From Nigrospora sphaerica (taxonomy: Eukaryota > Ascomycota > Sordariomycetes > Amphisphaeriales > Apiosporaceae), in assembly GCA_018287875.1 (NCBI GenBank), contig JAGVVL010000015.1, forward strand, positions 3,782,001 to 3,846,000: DNA of 64,000 bases. The letters are read 5' to 3'. The notes under the pieces are model-generated. The model was given only the letters and a program-made list of their open reading frames with translations. It had not been told where the DNA came from and did no database searches. Within the stretch, counting starts at the first letter, position 1, and each line of letters opens with the position of its first letter. The position numbers and the translations under genes were made by a program. Shown piece by piece: positions 34,270 through 45,562 of this stretch.

Positions 34270-35912
34270 TCACGCCTTTTCACGACGTATTTTAAGATTT
34301 ACGTACAGGGGTGGCTTCTCCCAGAGCAGGAAAACGTTCAGATTGGAGTGCCAATCCTCGCTGCGCTCGTCTAGGGTGACGTCGAAATTGAAAATCATTC
34401 GGGCTAGGATGATACGCATCTCAGCGTAGGCCAAGCTATTGGTTCCTTGTTAGCCTCTCGTCCCTCTGTAGGCGTGGGGATTCGTGATTTAGCCAACTTA
34501 CTTCTTGCCGATGCAGTCACGGGCGCCATAGGAGAAGGGATGGAAAGCCTCCATCTGATCGTTCGTAAAGCGGGAGCCTTCTAGGAACCGCTCGGGAATG
34601 AACTTATCAGCCATAGTGAAGTTTTCGGGGTTGCGATACATGGCCCATTGGGAAATTGTGAGGGTGGTCTGTTCGTATTCACGTGGTGGTCAGAACGCTT
34701 TTGTCGAACAATTGACGCCGGTGGTGGGGCAGGATTTACTTCACCAGGAACAATATATCCACAGATATCTTGAGCCTCCGATGCTGTTTGGCGTGGTGGG
34801 TTCATAGGCACGGCCGGGAAAAGACGTAGCGTCTCGTTAAGCACGGCGAGCATGTAAGTGAGGCCTTGGACTCGTGTTATGTCGATCTCGCTCTCGGTGG
34901 AGAAATGGGCGTCCACCTCGGCGCGTAATTTAGCCATGACTTCCGGGTGCTTACACAGGAGATAAGTCACAAAGGTCAGCACGGTGGCCGTCGTCTCGGA
35001 ACCGGCAATGATAAGCGTGTTGGCGTTGGTGTGGATCTCATCCATGGTGAGGGAGCCCTTCTCCCTGTTCATCATCGAGTCCATAAAGTCGGCACGTTGC
35101 GTTAGGAGGCTCATACGCTTGGCGACCTTGGCCTTGGTGAGCTCCTGCCGCTCATAGATTTTGTTAGCGGCTGAGGGGAACAGCTTGAGGACCCAGGTGT
35201 CTATGTTCGGAATAGAATATCGTATAGCCGAAAGTATGATACTTTGCCGCATCGAATCGAAAATTAAGGCAACCCAGGGATGTAAATCTGAGCTCTCCAG
35301 ACACGTAAAAGATTCGCCGAAAGTGAGATCTCCGATGAGGTCAAAGGTTGTGTAGTTATACCACGACATAATATCGACGGGGCCACGCGCTGTCGATTCC
35401 TTCATCCTGTCGAAGAAGGCGTTGATGTACTTCTGAATCAGAGCTTGTTGTTCAATCATGCGCTTTGCTGAGAACGCGTGACTAAGAACGCGTCGGTTAC
35501 GGCTGTGCGTTTCGCGGTCGCCGCCAATAAGACCGTTCAGACTGTCAGAAAAGGGTATTGGGTCTTTGCCATTCTCTGCCTGACCATTCTTCCGGTGGCC
35601 CATAATCTCTCTCCATGCATCGGGTCTAGCGTACGATAACTCGCTAGGCGAAACTCTCACAATACCTCCATAATGACGATGAAGCTTAAGTAGATTCTGA
35701 TGATGCTGCCCTGAGCTGATGCTGAAAGTATTGGGGAATCTGTAGGCAGCCCACAGCTTGGGCCCTGGATAATGACGTAGCGGGTGGAAGAGAAGGTTGT
35801 AAAACGGCTTGAGAACAAGCTGGTAAGCCGCAAAGAATACGACGGCAGCTGCTGCCGCAGCTCCGCCAAGCTGGCTCGGGGGCCTGTCAGCAAGAGGGAT
35901 CGAGGCAGTCAT
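34270..35912 (-). CDS. Cytochrome P450 monooxygenase, three exons
   Basis: Exons are 35912-34740, 34668-34502 and 34435-34270, with introns of 71 bp (phase 0) and 66 bp (phase 2), giving 501 residues, a normal P450 length. An N-terminal membrane anchor (residues 15-30) is followed by LLFHPLRHYPGPKLWAAYRF, an I-helix AGSETT near residue 305, the ExxR motif in NETLRLFPAVP, the PERF motif (IPERFLEG), and the heme loop FSYGARDCIGKN whose last residues are rebuilt by the second splice, followed by LAYAEMR. All catalytic landmarks are intact. P450s of this type oxidise small molecules at the endoplasmic reticulum with an NADPH reductase. The start of the sequence resembles CYP65-like secondary-metabolism enzymes, but the substrate is unknown. 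There is no RIP damage although LINE copy A abuts its 3' side. Confidence 0.9.
34436..34501 (-). other. P450 intron 2
   Basis: 66 bp, GTAAGT donor, GCTAAC branch-like sequence and ATAG acceptor. It splits the conserved CIGKN of the heme loop. Confidence 0.88.
34669..34739 (-). other. P450 intron 1
   Basis: 71 bp, GTAAAT donor and ACAG acceptor. Its removal joins CGYIVPGE to TTLTISQWAMYRNPENFT. Without it the frame seems to drift, which explains a false frameshift. Confidence 0.85.
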
Positions 35913-36474
35913 ATTCGAAGAAATGTGAAGAGGTAGGTACTGAATTAGTTAGAGTGTTCTGCGTTGACGAGAATGCAAGCTCTAGACCATCGGTGCAGAC
36001 CATATTATATATTTTGATTCTGAACAATGCTCAACACCCCTGCAATATTGGCGACCATACATCGGGTATCGGAAGAGTTGTACATCCGGCCGGTCGCCCA
36101 AATCGGGGTCGTAGAATCTCCCGACTCCGGTGCTGCCAACCAGATCAGCGTAGCGGATCTACAAGCTGTCTGCACCAATTTTCGTCAGTGTGGAACAAAA
36201 ACGGATCCGTAATTGCCCTTACAGCAACCGCGCCTCACATGCCACAGTTAGGCTAGAATGTACTGACCTACATGCCTGACACGAACGGGTAAGGGACCCG
36301 GTGGTTACCAAATCCTGCTCTCACTAGGCCTGTATATTTCTCACAATATCCAGTTTAGCAGGACAGACTGTCGCCTCCCCAGTGGTCAGCACGGATCAAT
36401 TACCTGCGACTGTGATGCAGCACAAATCGCATGTATCAGTCGGAGGAGGGGCACTTTTCGGTGCGCAGTACCCT
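35913..36474. other. P450 upstream region, no further gene
   Basis: Likely promoter of the minus-strand P450. No regulatory site can be supported. Confidence 0.4.
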
Positions 36475-37164
36475 ATGTCCCGGTTTTGCGGTAAAGGGAT
36501 GGTACTGGTAGCAGATATTAGTGTTGCTCTCGGGCTTGAGTTACTAGTCTGGCAGAGTGCTACTAACAAATGCTTATCGGAGAACACCCTAGCTCTTAGA
36601 TAATTGGTGCCAAGACGCCTTGTTATCATGCTGCCCGCTCATGCAGCGGCCCTCCCAGTGTTGGTGGACTGCCAACTTTTTATTGGTCGGAATGCAGCTG
36701 GGCTTTGTTCGGAACGCAGCTAAGCTTTGCACGCTCGCCTGTACTTGTCTCACAGCCCCCACTTACCGCGGCATCTCCACAGGGCGCGTCAAGCAATTCC
36801 GTTGGACAGGAGCATGGACATGCTGCTTCACCGGCAGACCAGATTCCGTACCAGCCGAGGTATTGCACGCATCAGGTTAGCACTCTCGCTGATCTCTAGC
36901 CCAGGGCGCTGGGGTAATCGGCTCGTTAGTCGCAGAAGAAAGAACACCCTGAGGATGAAGACTGTACAGTAGTTTCATATCGATAATGGGGCTATTCTCT
37001 ATATCGCACTCAATTAACCAACCACTGACACGATGATTCCCACAACCCCGCTCGCGCCATGTGGAGCCCAGTCCTGTCAAGTTCCGAGGCACGATGGAGA
37101 CGATTCTTCGAGTTTTGCGCTCCTCCCACACTCTGGTGCCTAGGCGCTATCCGTACTCCATAAT
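36475..37164 (+). repeat. Left arm of a long inverted repeat
   Basis: Reverse complement, with scattered changes and a duplication of about 20 bp near 36700, of 37734-38395. It starts ATGTCCCGG and ends CGTACTCCATAAT. It shows no coding pattern beyond chance ORFs. Confidence 0.85.
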
Positions 37165-37206
37165 CCCTGGATCGCCTTCTTAGCCCTTCTATATTGATTC
37201 AATAAT

Positions 37207-37605
37207 TTGATCAAAAGATTCTTCCCTTCTAACTACAGTCAGTTGAATCAGGTACACCCTGATGGTAGCGTCGATACAGTGTATAACAACGCCACGCTGC
37301 GCCAAGTATTCCGGAAGACTGGCAAGGCCTTGGACCAAGCAGCCGCTCAGATCTCCAGCCTCAAGCAAGAACGAGACCAATTTGCAGCATCTCTGGAGCA
37401 TCAGAAGCCTTAGAAGCGTCGTAAAGTCAATCAAACTGCCCGGGAGAGGTTCGTGAGTATGTTGGACGTCCGTAATGCGAAAGCAGAGATGGCGACGTCT
37501 GGCGGTAAAGGGGCTACGGTCACTGCGCTTTCTCCATCGATTGCGACAGACAGTTCTACAGAAGAAAGCGATTCAGAGGTAGAGGAGGTAATCATCATTT
37601 CTTGA
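37207..37605 (+). pseudogene. Pogo-type transposase C-terminal fragment
   Basis: Encodes TLRQVFRKTGKALDQAAAQI, then a basic patch KRRKV and an acidic tail EESDSEVEEVIIIS ending at TGA 37603-37605. An internal TAG at 37411-37413 sits where a CAG or similar is expected. It has the same layout as the pogo tail at 46080-46391 (LLFRKIQKAFDEKN, RKRKKVD, DEESDSESLSE). It sits alone between the arms of the inverted repeat. Confidence 0.65.
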
Positions 37606-37733
37606 AAGTAATCGGTTTGTCTGTAACTACTCAGGTTGTTGAGATAATTGATTTGTTTTGTTTTTTTGTCACATCATGAGGTCTCTGAAACTGGTGGCGG
37701 TTTGATAGGTCGGTCCCGTGGTGGGTACGTTAC

Positions 37734-38395
37734 ATTATGGAGTACGGATAGCGCCTAGGCACCAGAGCCTAGGAGGAGCGCGAAACACGAAGGATCGTCT
37801 CCGTCGGGCCTCGTAACTTGACCGAGCTGGGATCCGCATGGCGCGAGCGGGGTTGTGGGAATTATCGTGTCAGTGTTGGTGAATTGAGTGCACTACGGAG
37901 AATAGCCCCATTGTCGACGTAAAACTACTGTACAGTCTTCATTGTTAGGATGTTCTTTCTTCCGCGACTAACGAGCCGATTACCCCAGCGCCCTGGGCTA
38001 GAGATCAGCGAGAGTGCTAACCAGATGCGTGCAATACCTCGGCTGGTACGGAATCTGGTCCACCGGTGAAGCAGCATGTCCATGCTCCTGTCCAACGGAA
38101 TTGCTTGACGCGCCCAGTGGAGATGCCGCGGTAAGTGGGGGCTGTGAGACAAGCACAGGCGAGCGTCCAAAGCTGCGTTCCGACCAATGAAAAGTTGGCA
38201 GTCCATCAACACTGCGAGAGCCGCTGCATGAGCGGACAGCGTGATAACAAGGCATCTTGGCACTAAGTATCTAAGAGCGGGGGTGTTCTCCGATAAGCAT
38301 TTATAAGTGGCACTCCGCCAGACTATTAACCCGAGCCCGAGAGCAACACTAATATCTGCTACCAGTACCATCCCTTTACCGCCAAATTGGGACAT
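37734..38395 (-). repeat. Right arm of a long inverted repeat
   Basis: Pairs with 36475-37164. Its outer end coincides with the LINE fragment that starts at 38396, so the arm may have been longer. The 156-codon minus ORF inside it corresponds to a stop-broken frame in the other arm, so coding is doubtful. Confidence 0.85.
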
Positions 38396-38418
38396 TATTT
38401 ATTATTATTATTCTTCTT

Positions 38419-38450
<32 letters not shown>

Positions 38451-38543
38451 ACTTGGCGACCTATCTAGGCCATGAGGACCCTTAGGTATTTGAGCCTAGA
38501 AAAACCGTTCCGTGCTAACGTCTAGCCGGATGAAAAACCTAGG
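38396..38543 (-). mobile_element. 5'-truncated LINE 3' end
   Basis: In reverse orientation it matches the last 120 bp of LINE copies A and B (CCTAGGTTTTTCACCCGG-like, then ATGGCCTAGATAGGTCG). It is followed by a tail of AAG and AAT repeats (38398-38447 on the plus strand as ATT and CTT repeats). It is a typical dead-on-arrival LINE insertion, diverged from the other copies. Confidence 0.85.
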
Positions 38544-40635
38544 GAAATGACTTATTAAGATAAAAAGGAGCTGTACTTTAAGTAGCTTGTCTTATGCATA
38601 TATCCACTCATACATGTGCATGGACACCTCAATAACCGTCGAGATCACAGTAATCCTTTCGCCCCACGCCTACGCGTGGCGGTCTGGTGAAGTTTGCTAG
38701 AGTGTGGTCCCACCTACCGTGAGAGGGACTTACAGGGGAATGGGTGTCCGGTAAGGGCCAACCAAGGTGTGAGAAACTATATAGTAGTCCGTGGCCTTAT
38801 GGCCAGCATGCCAGGTCACCCCATGATAGGTGGCTCGTCTCTGGAGTAGCCTGAGTGGGTGGTGGGGTTCCGAAGTACCGCCCAGTGCCCCTCTCACCTC
38901 CCCTTGAGAGCATCGTGGGGAGATAATCCGCCAATAAGCTGACGACACCTGCGTAATTGGTAGTGCAACCAATCCACAGGGGGCCAATGTCTAAAGCAAG
39001 GCTGGTAAAGCGATCATACGAAAGCTGGCGATACCGTGGATCGCTAAAAGAGATGCTGCGGAGTACCTTCCTAGAATTAGTAGCTAAGTCGAGTCATCAA
39101 GATTTTGACATGGCGTCATGGCGACTTGCGATTCGCGGGCATGGAAATCAGTTTGGCAATAAATGCTACATGCTAGAGGTACTCATCATCGCCATTTGAG
39201 GCTTTTCGGTGATTTACGGCACTTGTAAGCTTGCCCCCTTGCAATACGAAACCGCGTGAGCGCGTCCATAGGGATTGACTAACATAGCCACGGTTGTCGT
39301 TTAACATTTTAAGGTATGGGGCTTCGGCCCTCACCGCATTTCCCGGTTACTAAAGTGCCCGAGGTTCCGAACGTCTCGAGAGTCCCAATTCCGATGAAAT
39401 TTTCCGATCCCGTCGAAGTGGCGCAGCCCTTGTACCTCAGTTCAGCTAGCGCCAGCTCACTTTTGCGCTGGTTTAGGTGGAGAAATTAATGCTTTGAAGT
39501 CATGGTGCTTAGGCAGCTTTGTTTTTATTGCAGTTGTACCATGAAAGCACGCGACAGGCTTCTAGGATCGCAGGGCTGTTATTGTACTCAATTGCTTAGC
39601 GCGCTATGAGGAAGGTCATTTGCAAAAAGGATAATAACGTACAGTATTGAGGTCTCAATAAGGAATCTGTTACTGCTGCAACGGCTGGCACCTTGGACCT
39701 GGGTGTGATGGCTCGTAACACGTGGCAGTATTGCCACGCTACGTGGTCGGAAGCAAAATCAGATGTCGTAATGAAGGTTCGGGAGCCCCCGTCCCTGTTT
39801 TGCCGGTATCAAGTAAGCTTCGTATAATCTTCTGCGGATGCTGGGCAGGGAACAGGCCTGGATCCCAGGACCGGAGACGGACGTTTTTTAGACCCGGAAC
39901 ACTTTCCCTTCTTACCCCTGAGGTTTAAGGGCCTGCTCACTCGTAGTGGATTTAAGAATGGTCTGGTTTCTAGCACACTGAGTAACAAGGATACAATAGA
40001 TGCCTCTTCGACTAACCGAGGAAGGTATCTTCTTCGCCTCGAAAACAGTAATTTTTAACGCAGACCCACAGTACATGGCTTAGAATGAATGGAACCTCTA
40101 ATCACAGCCTCTTATTACCATCCTATAAGTATTCGACTGTGTCGTAAAGTACTCCTCAGCCTCCGAAGCTTATTTGTGGTGTGCTACTCAGTCACATTAA
40201 GGTTCAACAAAACATCACTGTTTTCGAGACTAAGGAGGTACGCATGGTTCGCAAAGAGCCTCCTGGCTTACCGATGTAATATAATTTCAATCAGGGTCAC
40301 TAGAGCCACTTGGAGACTTAAACCCATACACTGCTGTTTAACTTCATGGACAGCCGGCAGCTATTCGCCGAGTTTACGTTATGACTTTACATTTAAGCGA
40401 AATCCAGCCTTTATTGCATGCTGCGTCGGTCGATGCAATAGAACGACGCCGCTTACGAAACAGGCTAGCCAAGCGCAAGTCCCGTACGTGTCAACCTCCC
40501 CTTCCCCAGGCCATCCAGAATGTATCCCAGGTATGGTAGACCGTTAACAGTACATGGCGGCAATGAAATGCAGGCGCTGAATCGAACAAGCGGCTGGCAA
40601 ATCAGGCAGATACCTGCAAACCAGCCACGGCTGTA
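38544..40635. other. No gene recognised
   Basis: Two kilobases with only short ORFs. A GC-rich stretch at about 38640-39000, with small hairpins such as AATTGGTAGTGCAACCAATC, is non-coding and might be the leader of an unidentified LINE, but nothing in the window confirms it. Confidence 0.4.
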
Positions 40636-41070
40636 ATGGATATTCATACGACCACTGCCGGAACCTCGAGCGCAGCCCCGAAGGCCGAAGAGCCCCGCTT
40701 AAGGGACACTCGTTTTGCCCTTCACTACAACCAAACATCGTCACTTCCGGCACAACACCACATGGACAGCAACATGAGCACATGGGACTGCCCACAGTTG
40801 CCAGATTGCAACCGTACCCACGACGAAACACTGGCCGGCTTCTATCATGTACAAGCATCCGAGAAACTAATGCCGAGCCCCGAATCCGATGCTACTGCAG
40901 TCAATACCACCATTTCTGGCCAAGAAGACATCCTTGGATGGTTTGGCAACGATTCAATACCACGGAAGGTGAGTGCTGACCCATTCAGAAGACCCATACA
41001 GCAGACTCTGCCGACGCTAGGGCAAAGCATGTATCCACCCTCCTCACTTCTCCGCTGTTCTTCCTTTTAA
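40636..41070 (+). other. Uncertain ORF upstream of the ankyrin fragment
   Basis: A 144-codon frame of ordinary composition without a recognised domain. A GTGAGT at about 40970 and an AACAG at 41264-41268 could splice it in phase to ATPLHIAAARGH of the ankyrin fragment, but the 300-bp intron is long for a fungus. It may be the 5' exon of the same gene. Confidence 0.25.
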
Positions 41071-41258
41071 TCCCACGTTGTTCACAAATTGGTGCACTGT
41101 GTCTTTTATCCTAAACTATTCTCTTTCCTCAGCATCTCGGTTCCCGGACTCGGAGTTTATATCATTCCTTTCCTAACTGACTCGGTTCCTCCCATTGCTT
41201 CTGTCACTACTCTTTCTGTTGACCATGATATGTTGCTCACCGCTTAAAGGATAGCACA

Positions 41259-41558
41259 ATGCCAAAACAGGCCACTCCGCTACATATCGCTGCCGCGCGT
41301 GGACACCTGAGCACAATTAAGCTTTTAATCAAGTACGGGGCTGACGTCAACGCTGTCGACGAGGCCATGTTTACACCTTTGCACCACGCCGCAAATCACC
41401 GCCAAACTGCCGTTCTCTGCTTCCTGTTGGAGCATGGTGCCAATGTAAATTGCACCGACTCTGAAGGCCGGACATTGTTATACAGGGCGGCAGAAGGAGG
41501 GAACGACGAGTTAGTGGAAACGATGTTAAGATACGGCGCAAGTATGAATGGTTCATAA
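41259..41558 (+). pseudogene. Ankyrin-repeat protein fragment
   Basis: 99 codons with nearly three ankyrin repeats: ATPLHIAAARGHLSTIKLLI, then FTPLHHAANHRQTAVLCFLL, then RTLLYRAAEGGNDELVETML. Each has the usual TPLH/xAA...LL...GA-x-VN pattern. Such repeats bind proteins and occur in many fungal multidomain proteins. The frame stops at 41556-41558, 40 bp before a LINE fragment, so the gene was probably truncated by insertion. Confidence 0.6.
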
Positions 41559-41597
41559 TCAGACACATATGAAACTTTGTTAAAGATATATAATTGA

Positions 41598-41812
41598 TGG
41601 CAGCTGGAAAACAGCCGACTATGACCAAATGAAGGCCGAAGCGGCACTCCTACCACAGCCAGAGCCACTTAAGACACCAGATTACATCGACAGATACACC
41701 GAAACATTTACTAAGGAGCTGACCTGGATGGCCGATCTAGCCGCCCCCCCCCTTCGCCACCCTAAGGGGAGAGGCAAGGCCTGGTGGAACCACGAAATAA
41801 GGGAGGCTATAC
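41598..41812 (+). pseudogene. Diverged LINE ORF2 fragment
   Basis: Matches 49768-49985 of LINE copy B: WKTADYDQ, then LPQPEPLKTPDYIDRYTETF and RGKAWWN. This is the junction between the endonuclease and RT parts. Both ends are missing and it is more diverged than copies A and B are from each other. Confidence 0.75.
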
Positions 41813-42028
41813 GGATGTTGCCTTCAAAAGTTCTGTCTAGTGGGTTCATGACCCCCTGTTAAAGTCAGCTGCATTGGATCCCTGCTGCCAGCTGGCAAGT
41901 TTGCTGCAGAATAACAGGTCAGCAATGAATTCGGATTGCGTCACGCTGTCCACTCACCTTACCTGCTAACGTCAGCGCCAGCAACGTCAGCAACACCAAC
42001 TCCGCCAACGCCAACACGAAATCGCACG

Positions 42029-43410
42029 ATGCCAGGCGCGTCAGACGCGCCGAGCGCGTCCGCAACAGCCCCAGCGACCTCCAAGGTGTTTAGCAGGGTC
42101 CAGGTCCTGCATATGAAGTACGCTGAGCAGCGCAGCCACGCCGAGATAACTGCCTTGACCGGGATAACTGAGCGCACCATCCATCGCACGCTAAAAAGAG
42201 CCCAGGACCAGGGACTGGATCCACAGGCTGTTACTATACCCTTTGTGGTTCAGCCAGCCTGGGTTGCAGATGCTCCTCGGAGCGGTCGGCCTTCGAAGCA
42301 AACTCCAGAGGTACGAGAGATTACCGAGCAGGCGATCCAGAAAGACCGAATAGTAGGGAAAAGTCCGCCGAAGCCATCAGTCAGATGATTAATGAATGTA
42401 CTGGCCAGGCAGTCTCAGAATCCACTATCTGGAGGATCCTTCGCCAAGCATTTTACCGCAAAACTAAGCCAACTCGCAAGCCAGGCCTAAACGCTGCGCA
42501 GAAGGCAGCGCGCCTGAAGTGGTGTCTAGACCATGCAGAATGGACCCTTGAGGACTGGAAACGCGTTATCTGGACCGACGAGACGAGCGTCATCCTTGGC
42601 CAACGCCGTGGTGGATATCGCATATGGCGACGATCTCACGAACGATTTAATAGGACATGTGTCCGACCAAGATGGAAAGGATATAGCGAGTTCATGTTCT
42701 GGGGATCGTTTTCGTGGGATAAAAAGGGCCCTTGCCATGTGTGGAAGCCTGAGACGCTGGCGGAGCGCACCGCAGCGCAAGTCGAAATCGATATCCTTAA
42801 CATCGAAAACGAGCCTCGGTGTGAGGCGGAGTGGAACCACACCACCGGCATGGCTAGGCTTGGGCTTCGTGGCAAGGGCGGTAGGCGACCCGTCTGGCAA
42901 TTCTCTGAGCGCACTGAAAAGCTGGTTAGGAAGAAGAACGGAACGGGCATCGACTGGTGGAGGTACCGGAAAGAGATCATTATTCCTAAGCTCATCCCCT
43001 TTGCCAAAGAGCTGCAAGCGGAGATTGGCAACCGAGGGGATGTCTTGGTTATGGAGGACGGTGCGCCATGTCACCGGCACTAGTTTTAAGGTAAAAACTA
43101 TGCGGAGGCTGGTATCCAGCAGATGGAGTGGTGTGGTAACTCACCAGACCTTAACGCTATTGAACCCTGCTGGTTTTGGCTGAAGAGGAATACCACTCGC
43201 AAGGGAGCCCCTGAAAAGAAGGCTGAGGGCGTTGCCACCTATTTGGATTGGTGGGAGAAGCTCAGTCAGCAGAAAATCCAGACCTGGATCGAGGGTATCC
43301 CTCACCACATCCAGAAAGTTATCGAGCTCGAGGGAGGCAACGAATATAAGGAAGGCAGGCCTGCTGCAGCGAAAGGCCAGCCTTCGGCGGCTTGGCAGGA
43401 CGTGGTTTAA
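42029..43410 (+). pseudogene. Tc1/mariner-type transposase
   Basis: A helix-turn-helix region (ITALTGITERTIHRTLKRAQ) and a second HTH (SESTIWRILRQAFYRKT) precede a DDE core with VIWTDETSV (first Asp), LVMEDGAPCH (second Asp) and NSPDLNAIEPCW (third acidic position). A one-base slip near 42360 separates the N-terminal frame (to 42388) from the catalytic frame (from 42385), and TAG/TAA stops at 43081-43089 interrupt the core. It is inactive. Terminal inverted repeats were not found with confidence. Confidence 0.8.
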
Positions 43411-43878
43411 GGTCTGGAGGATAGATAAGGCTAGATTGGCGACGGAAAGGAGGCTGGGAATAGTTGGTCTTGGTGTTGCAGCTGGACTGGCTGCGTTGGT
43501 GTTAAGTTCAAGTACCCACTTTCGGGCACCCCCCACTTTCGGGCACCCCAAAAACCAGCCACCTGATTTTGTACTCTCCTACGTCTTTCCCCCTTTTCTC
43601 TCCCGTGTTCGCTCCAATCTATCCTAAATTTCGCATAGAGCCTCTGTTTATTACAATGAAGCAGTATTCCGAAGAAGACCTTCAACAAGCGCTTCAAGCT
43701 ATATTAAGCGGCCAAACAATTAAGCGTGCCGCGATCGAACATGGGATTCCAAGGTCAACACTTCAAAACCGAATTAAGGGTCAACAACCAAGATCAGAAG
43801 CCTTCTCCGACTTCCAGAGGCTTAGACCGGTCCAGGAAGAGTTACTTACAACCTGGATCCTAACCCAAGCTGCCCTAG

Positions 43879-43998
43879 TGTCACGGGATGACATCAGCAC
43901 GCTAACCACTGAGCCAAAAGACTAGGTAGACTGGATCGAAGATCCAGTCTATTAGCGTGACTTATATACTGGGAGAGGTTCCCAGCTAACCTCTCACA
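43879..43998 (-). repeat. Miniature element LTR (downstream in sense)
   Basis: 120 bp, identical to 44281-44400. In sense: hairpin GAGAGGTT...AACCTCTC, TATA-like TATATAAG, perfect 10-bp-stem hairpin around TTC (43928-43950), then TGGCTCAGTGG, which fits the tRNA A-box consensus TRGCNNAGTGG at every position. Confidence 0.92.
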
Positions 43999-44280
43999 TA
44001 CCTTCCCTCTCCGCGCGCCGCTCGCCTTTCTCGTGAGACCCGTACGAGTGCGTTGCGTGCACCTTACCGGTAGAGCGACTAAGGCAGAGCAGAACATAAG
44101 GGCCTGGCCCCGAGGTGCGCGCGCGCCCTTCCACGCCGGCGCACCTCTAAGCCCTGGATGGACCCAGGACCCTTGAGCCTTGAGGGGGAATTGAACCCAG
44201 ACCTCTTTGGCTCCCTGCGGCGCGCCCGGGCGCACTGCCAATCAGGGCGCGTGAGGGGCGCAGGTGTGATCCAGTCTACA

Positions 44281-44400
44281 TGTCACGGGATGACATCAGC
44301 ACGCTAACCACTGAGCCAAAAGACTAGGTAGACTGGATCGAAGATCCAGTCTATTAGCGTGACTTATATACTGGGAGAGGTTCCCAGCTAACCTCTCACA
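44281..44400 (-). repeat. Miniature element LTR (upstream in sense)
   Basis: Identical to 43879-43998. The A-box-like motif is at 44308-44318 and the TATA-like motif at 44363-44370 (read on minus). Confidence 0.92.
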
Positions 44401-45562
44401 CCTAGGGCTTCCGCCTTCACACGCCCAAGTTAAGGAGTTCGCCGAACGCATCCTTCGGGCTCAAGGCGACAGCGAGCCACTCGGAAAGAGGTGGCTGCAG
44501 GCCTTCCTACGCAGGAACCCAGCTGTACGGGTCCAGAAAAGCCGGTCTATCGACTCGCAGCGTGTTAATGGCGCCTCAGTCGAGGTAATTCGCTTATGGT
44601 TCCGATATCTTCAGCTGCCGGAGGTCCAGAGGGCGAAGCCGGCTAACCGCCATAACATGGATGAAGCAGGACTCCTAGAGGGTGCTGGATCGAACGGTCT
44701 AGTACTTGGAGGTTCGGAAAAACGCTCAGTCCGAAAGAAACAGCCTGGATCTCGTGCTTGGACGTCCTTCATTGAGTGCATCTCCGCTCAAGGACATGCC
44801 CTACCCCCCTTAGTCATTTTTAAGGGCAAGACGGTTCAACAGCAATGGTTCCCGCTTAATTTAAGCCAATTCAAAGGCTGGCAGTTCACTGCAACCGAAA
44901 ACGGATGGATCACAGATCAAACAGCGCTCGAGTGGCTCAAGAAGGTCTTTATCCCGAATACCACCCCCGAGGACCCTTCCGAGTACCGCCTACTCGTTAT
45001 GGACGGCCATGGTAGCCATACAACAACTGATTTTATGTTTCAGTGCTTCTCTCATCGGATTTACCTTCTCTTTTTGCCCCCTCATACCTCTCATGTCCTC
45101 CAACCTCTCGATTTAGCCGTTTTCAGTTCTTTAAAATCGGCGTACCGGAAAGAGCTCGGATTTCTGACTCAATTAACGGACTCAACGGTAGTTGGCAAGC
45201 GAAATTTTCTTGCCTGCTACCAGAAGGCTCGCTTAGCTAGTCTTACCGGTCAGAATATCCGGAATGGGTGGAAAGCCGCCGGTCTCTGGCCGGTGAGTAT
45301 AGCTAAGCCGCTTCTCAGTCGGAATTTAGTTCAAAATGCACACCAAACAACACCCAGCACAACAGAATCGAAGCAATCCCACTTGAATGGAGTTTTCTTA
45401 ACACCTAAAAAGAGATCCGGTACCTCTATAATGGTTTGGTCTACTCCAAAGAAGACGTCGGACTTCAAGGACCAAGTACAGCTTTCGAACCAGCTAGCGG
45501 AACACTCAACCACTCAACGGCTACTATTCCGGAAGATTCAAAAGGCCTTTGATGAGAAGAAT

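Larger units (their letters stand above)
43879..44400 (-). mobile_element. 522-bp miniature LTR retrotransposon (TRIM-like)
   Basis: Two identical 120-bp direct repeats (43879-43998 and 44281-44400) with TG...CA ends flank 282 bp, and CCTAG is duplicated at 43874-43878 and 44401-44405. The sense strand is probably minus, because on it the purine-rich GGAGAGGGAAGG precedes the 3' LTR (44010-43999). No coding capacity. The internal part has a perfect tRNA B-box-type GGTTCAATTCC (reverse of 44187-44197) and a weaker A-box-like stretch near 44230-44250. It must be mobilised in trans. A solo LTR lies at 18887-19006. Confidence 0.9.

Noticed and set aside
34580..34745. Frameshift in the P450 between CGYIVPGE and the heme region
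   Set aside because: A 71-bp GT-AG intron joins the two parts in phase and restores the usual P450 sequence.
36396..37131. ORFs on both strands of the inverted-repeat arms (for example the 156-codon minus ORF at 37925-38395)
   Set aside because: The corresponding frame in the other arm has stops and an insertion, and no domain is visible, so the open frame is better explained by chance in a repeat.
42526..43080. Minus ORF of 184 codons opposite the Tc1 transposase
   Set aside because: Shadow of the transposase frame, whose DDE motifs are on the plus strand.
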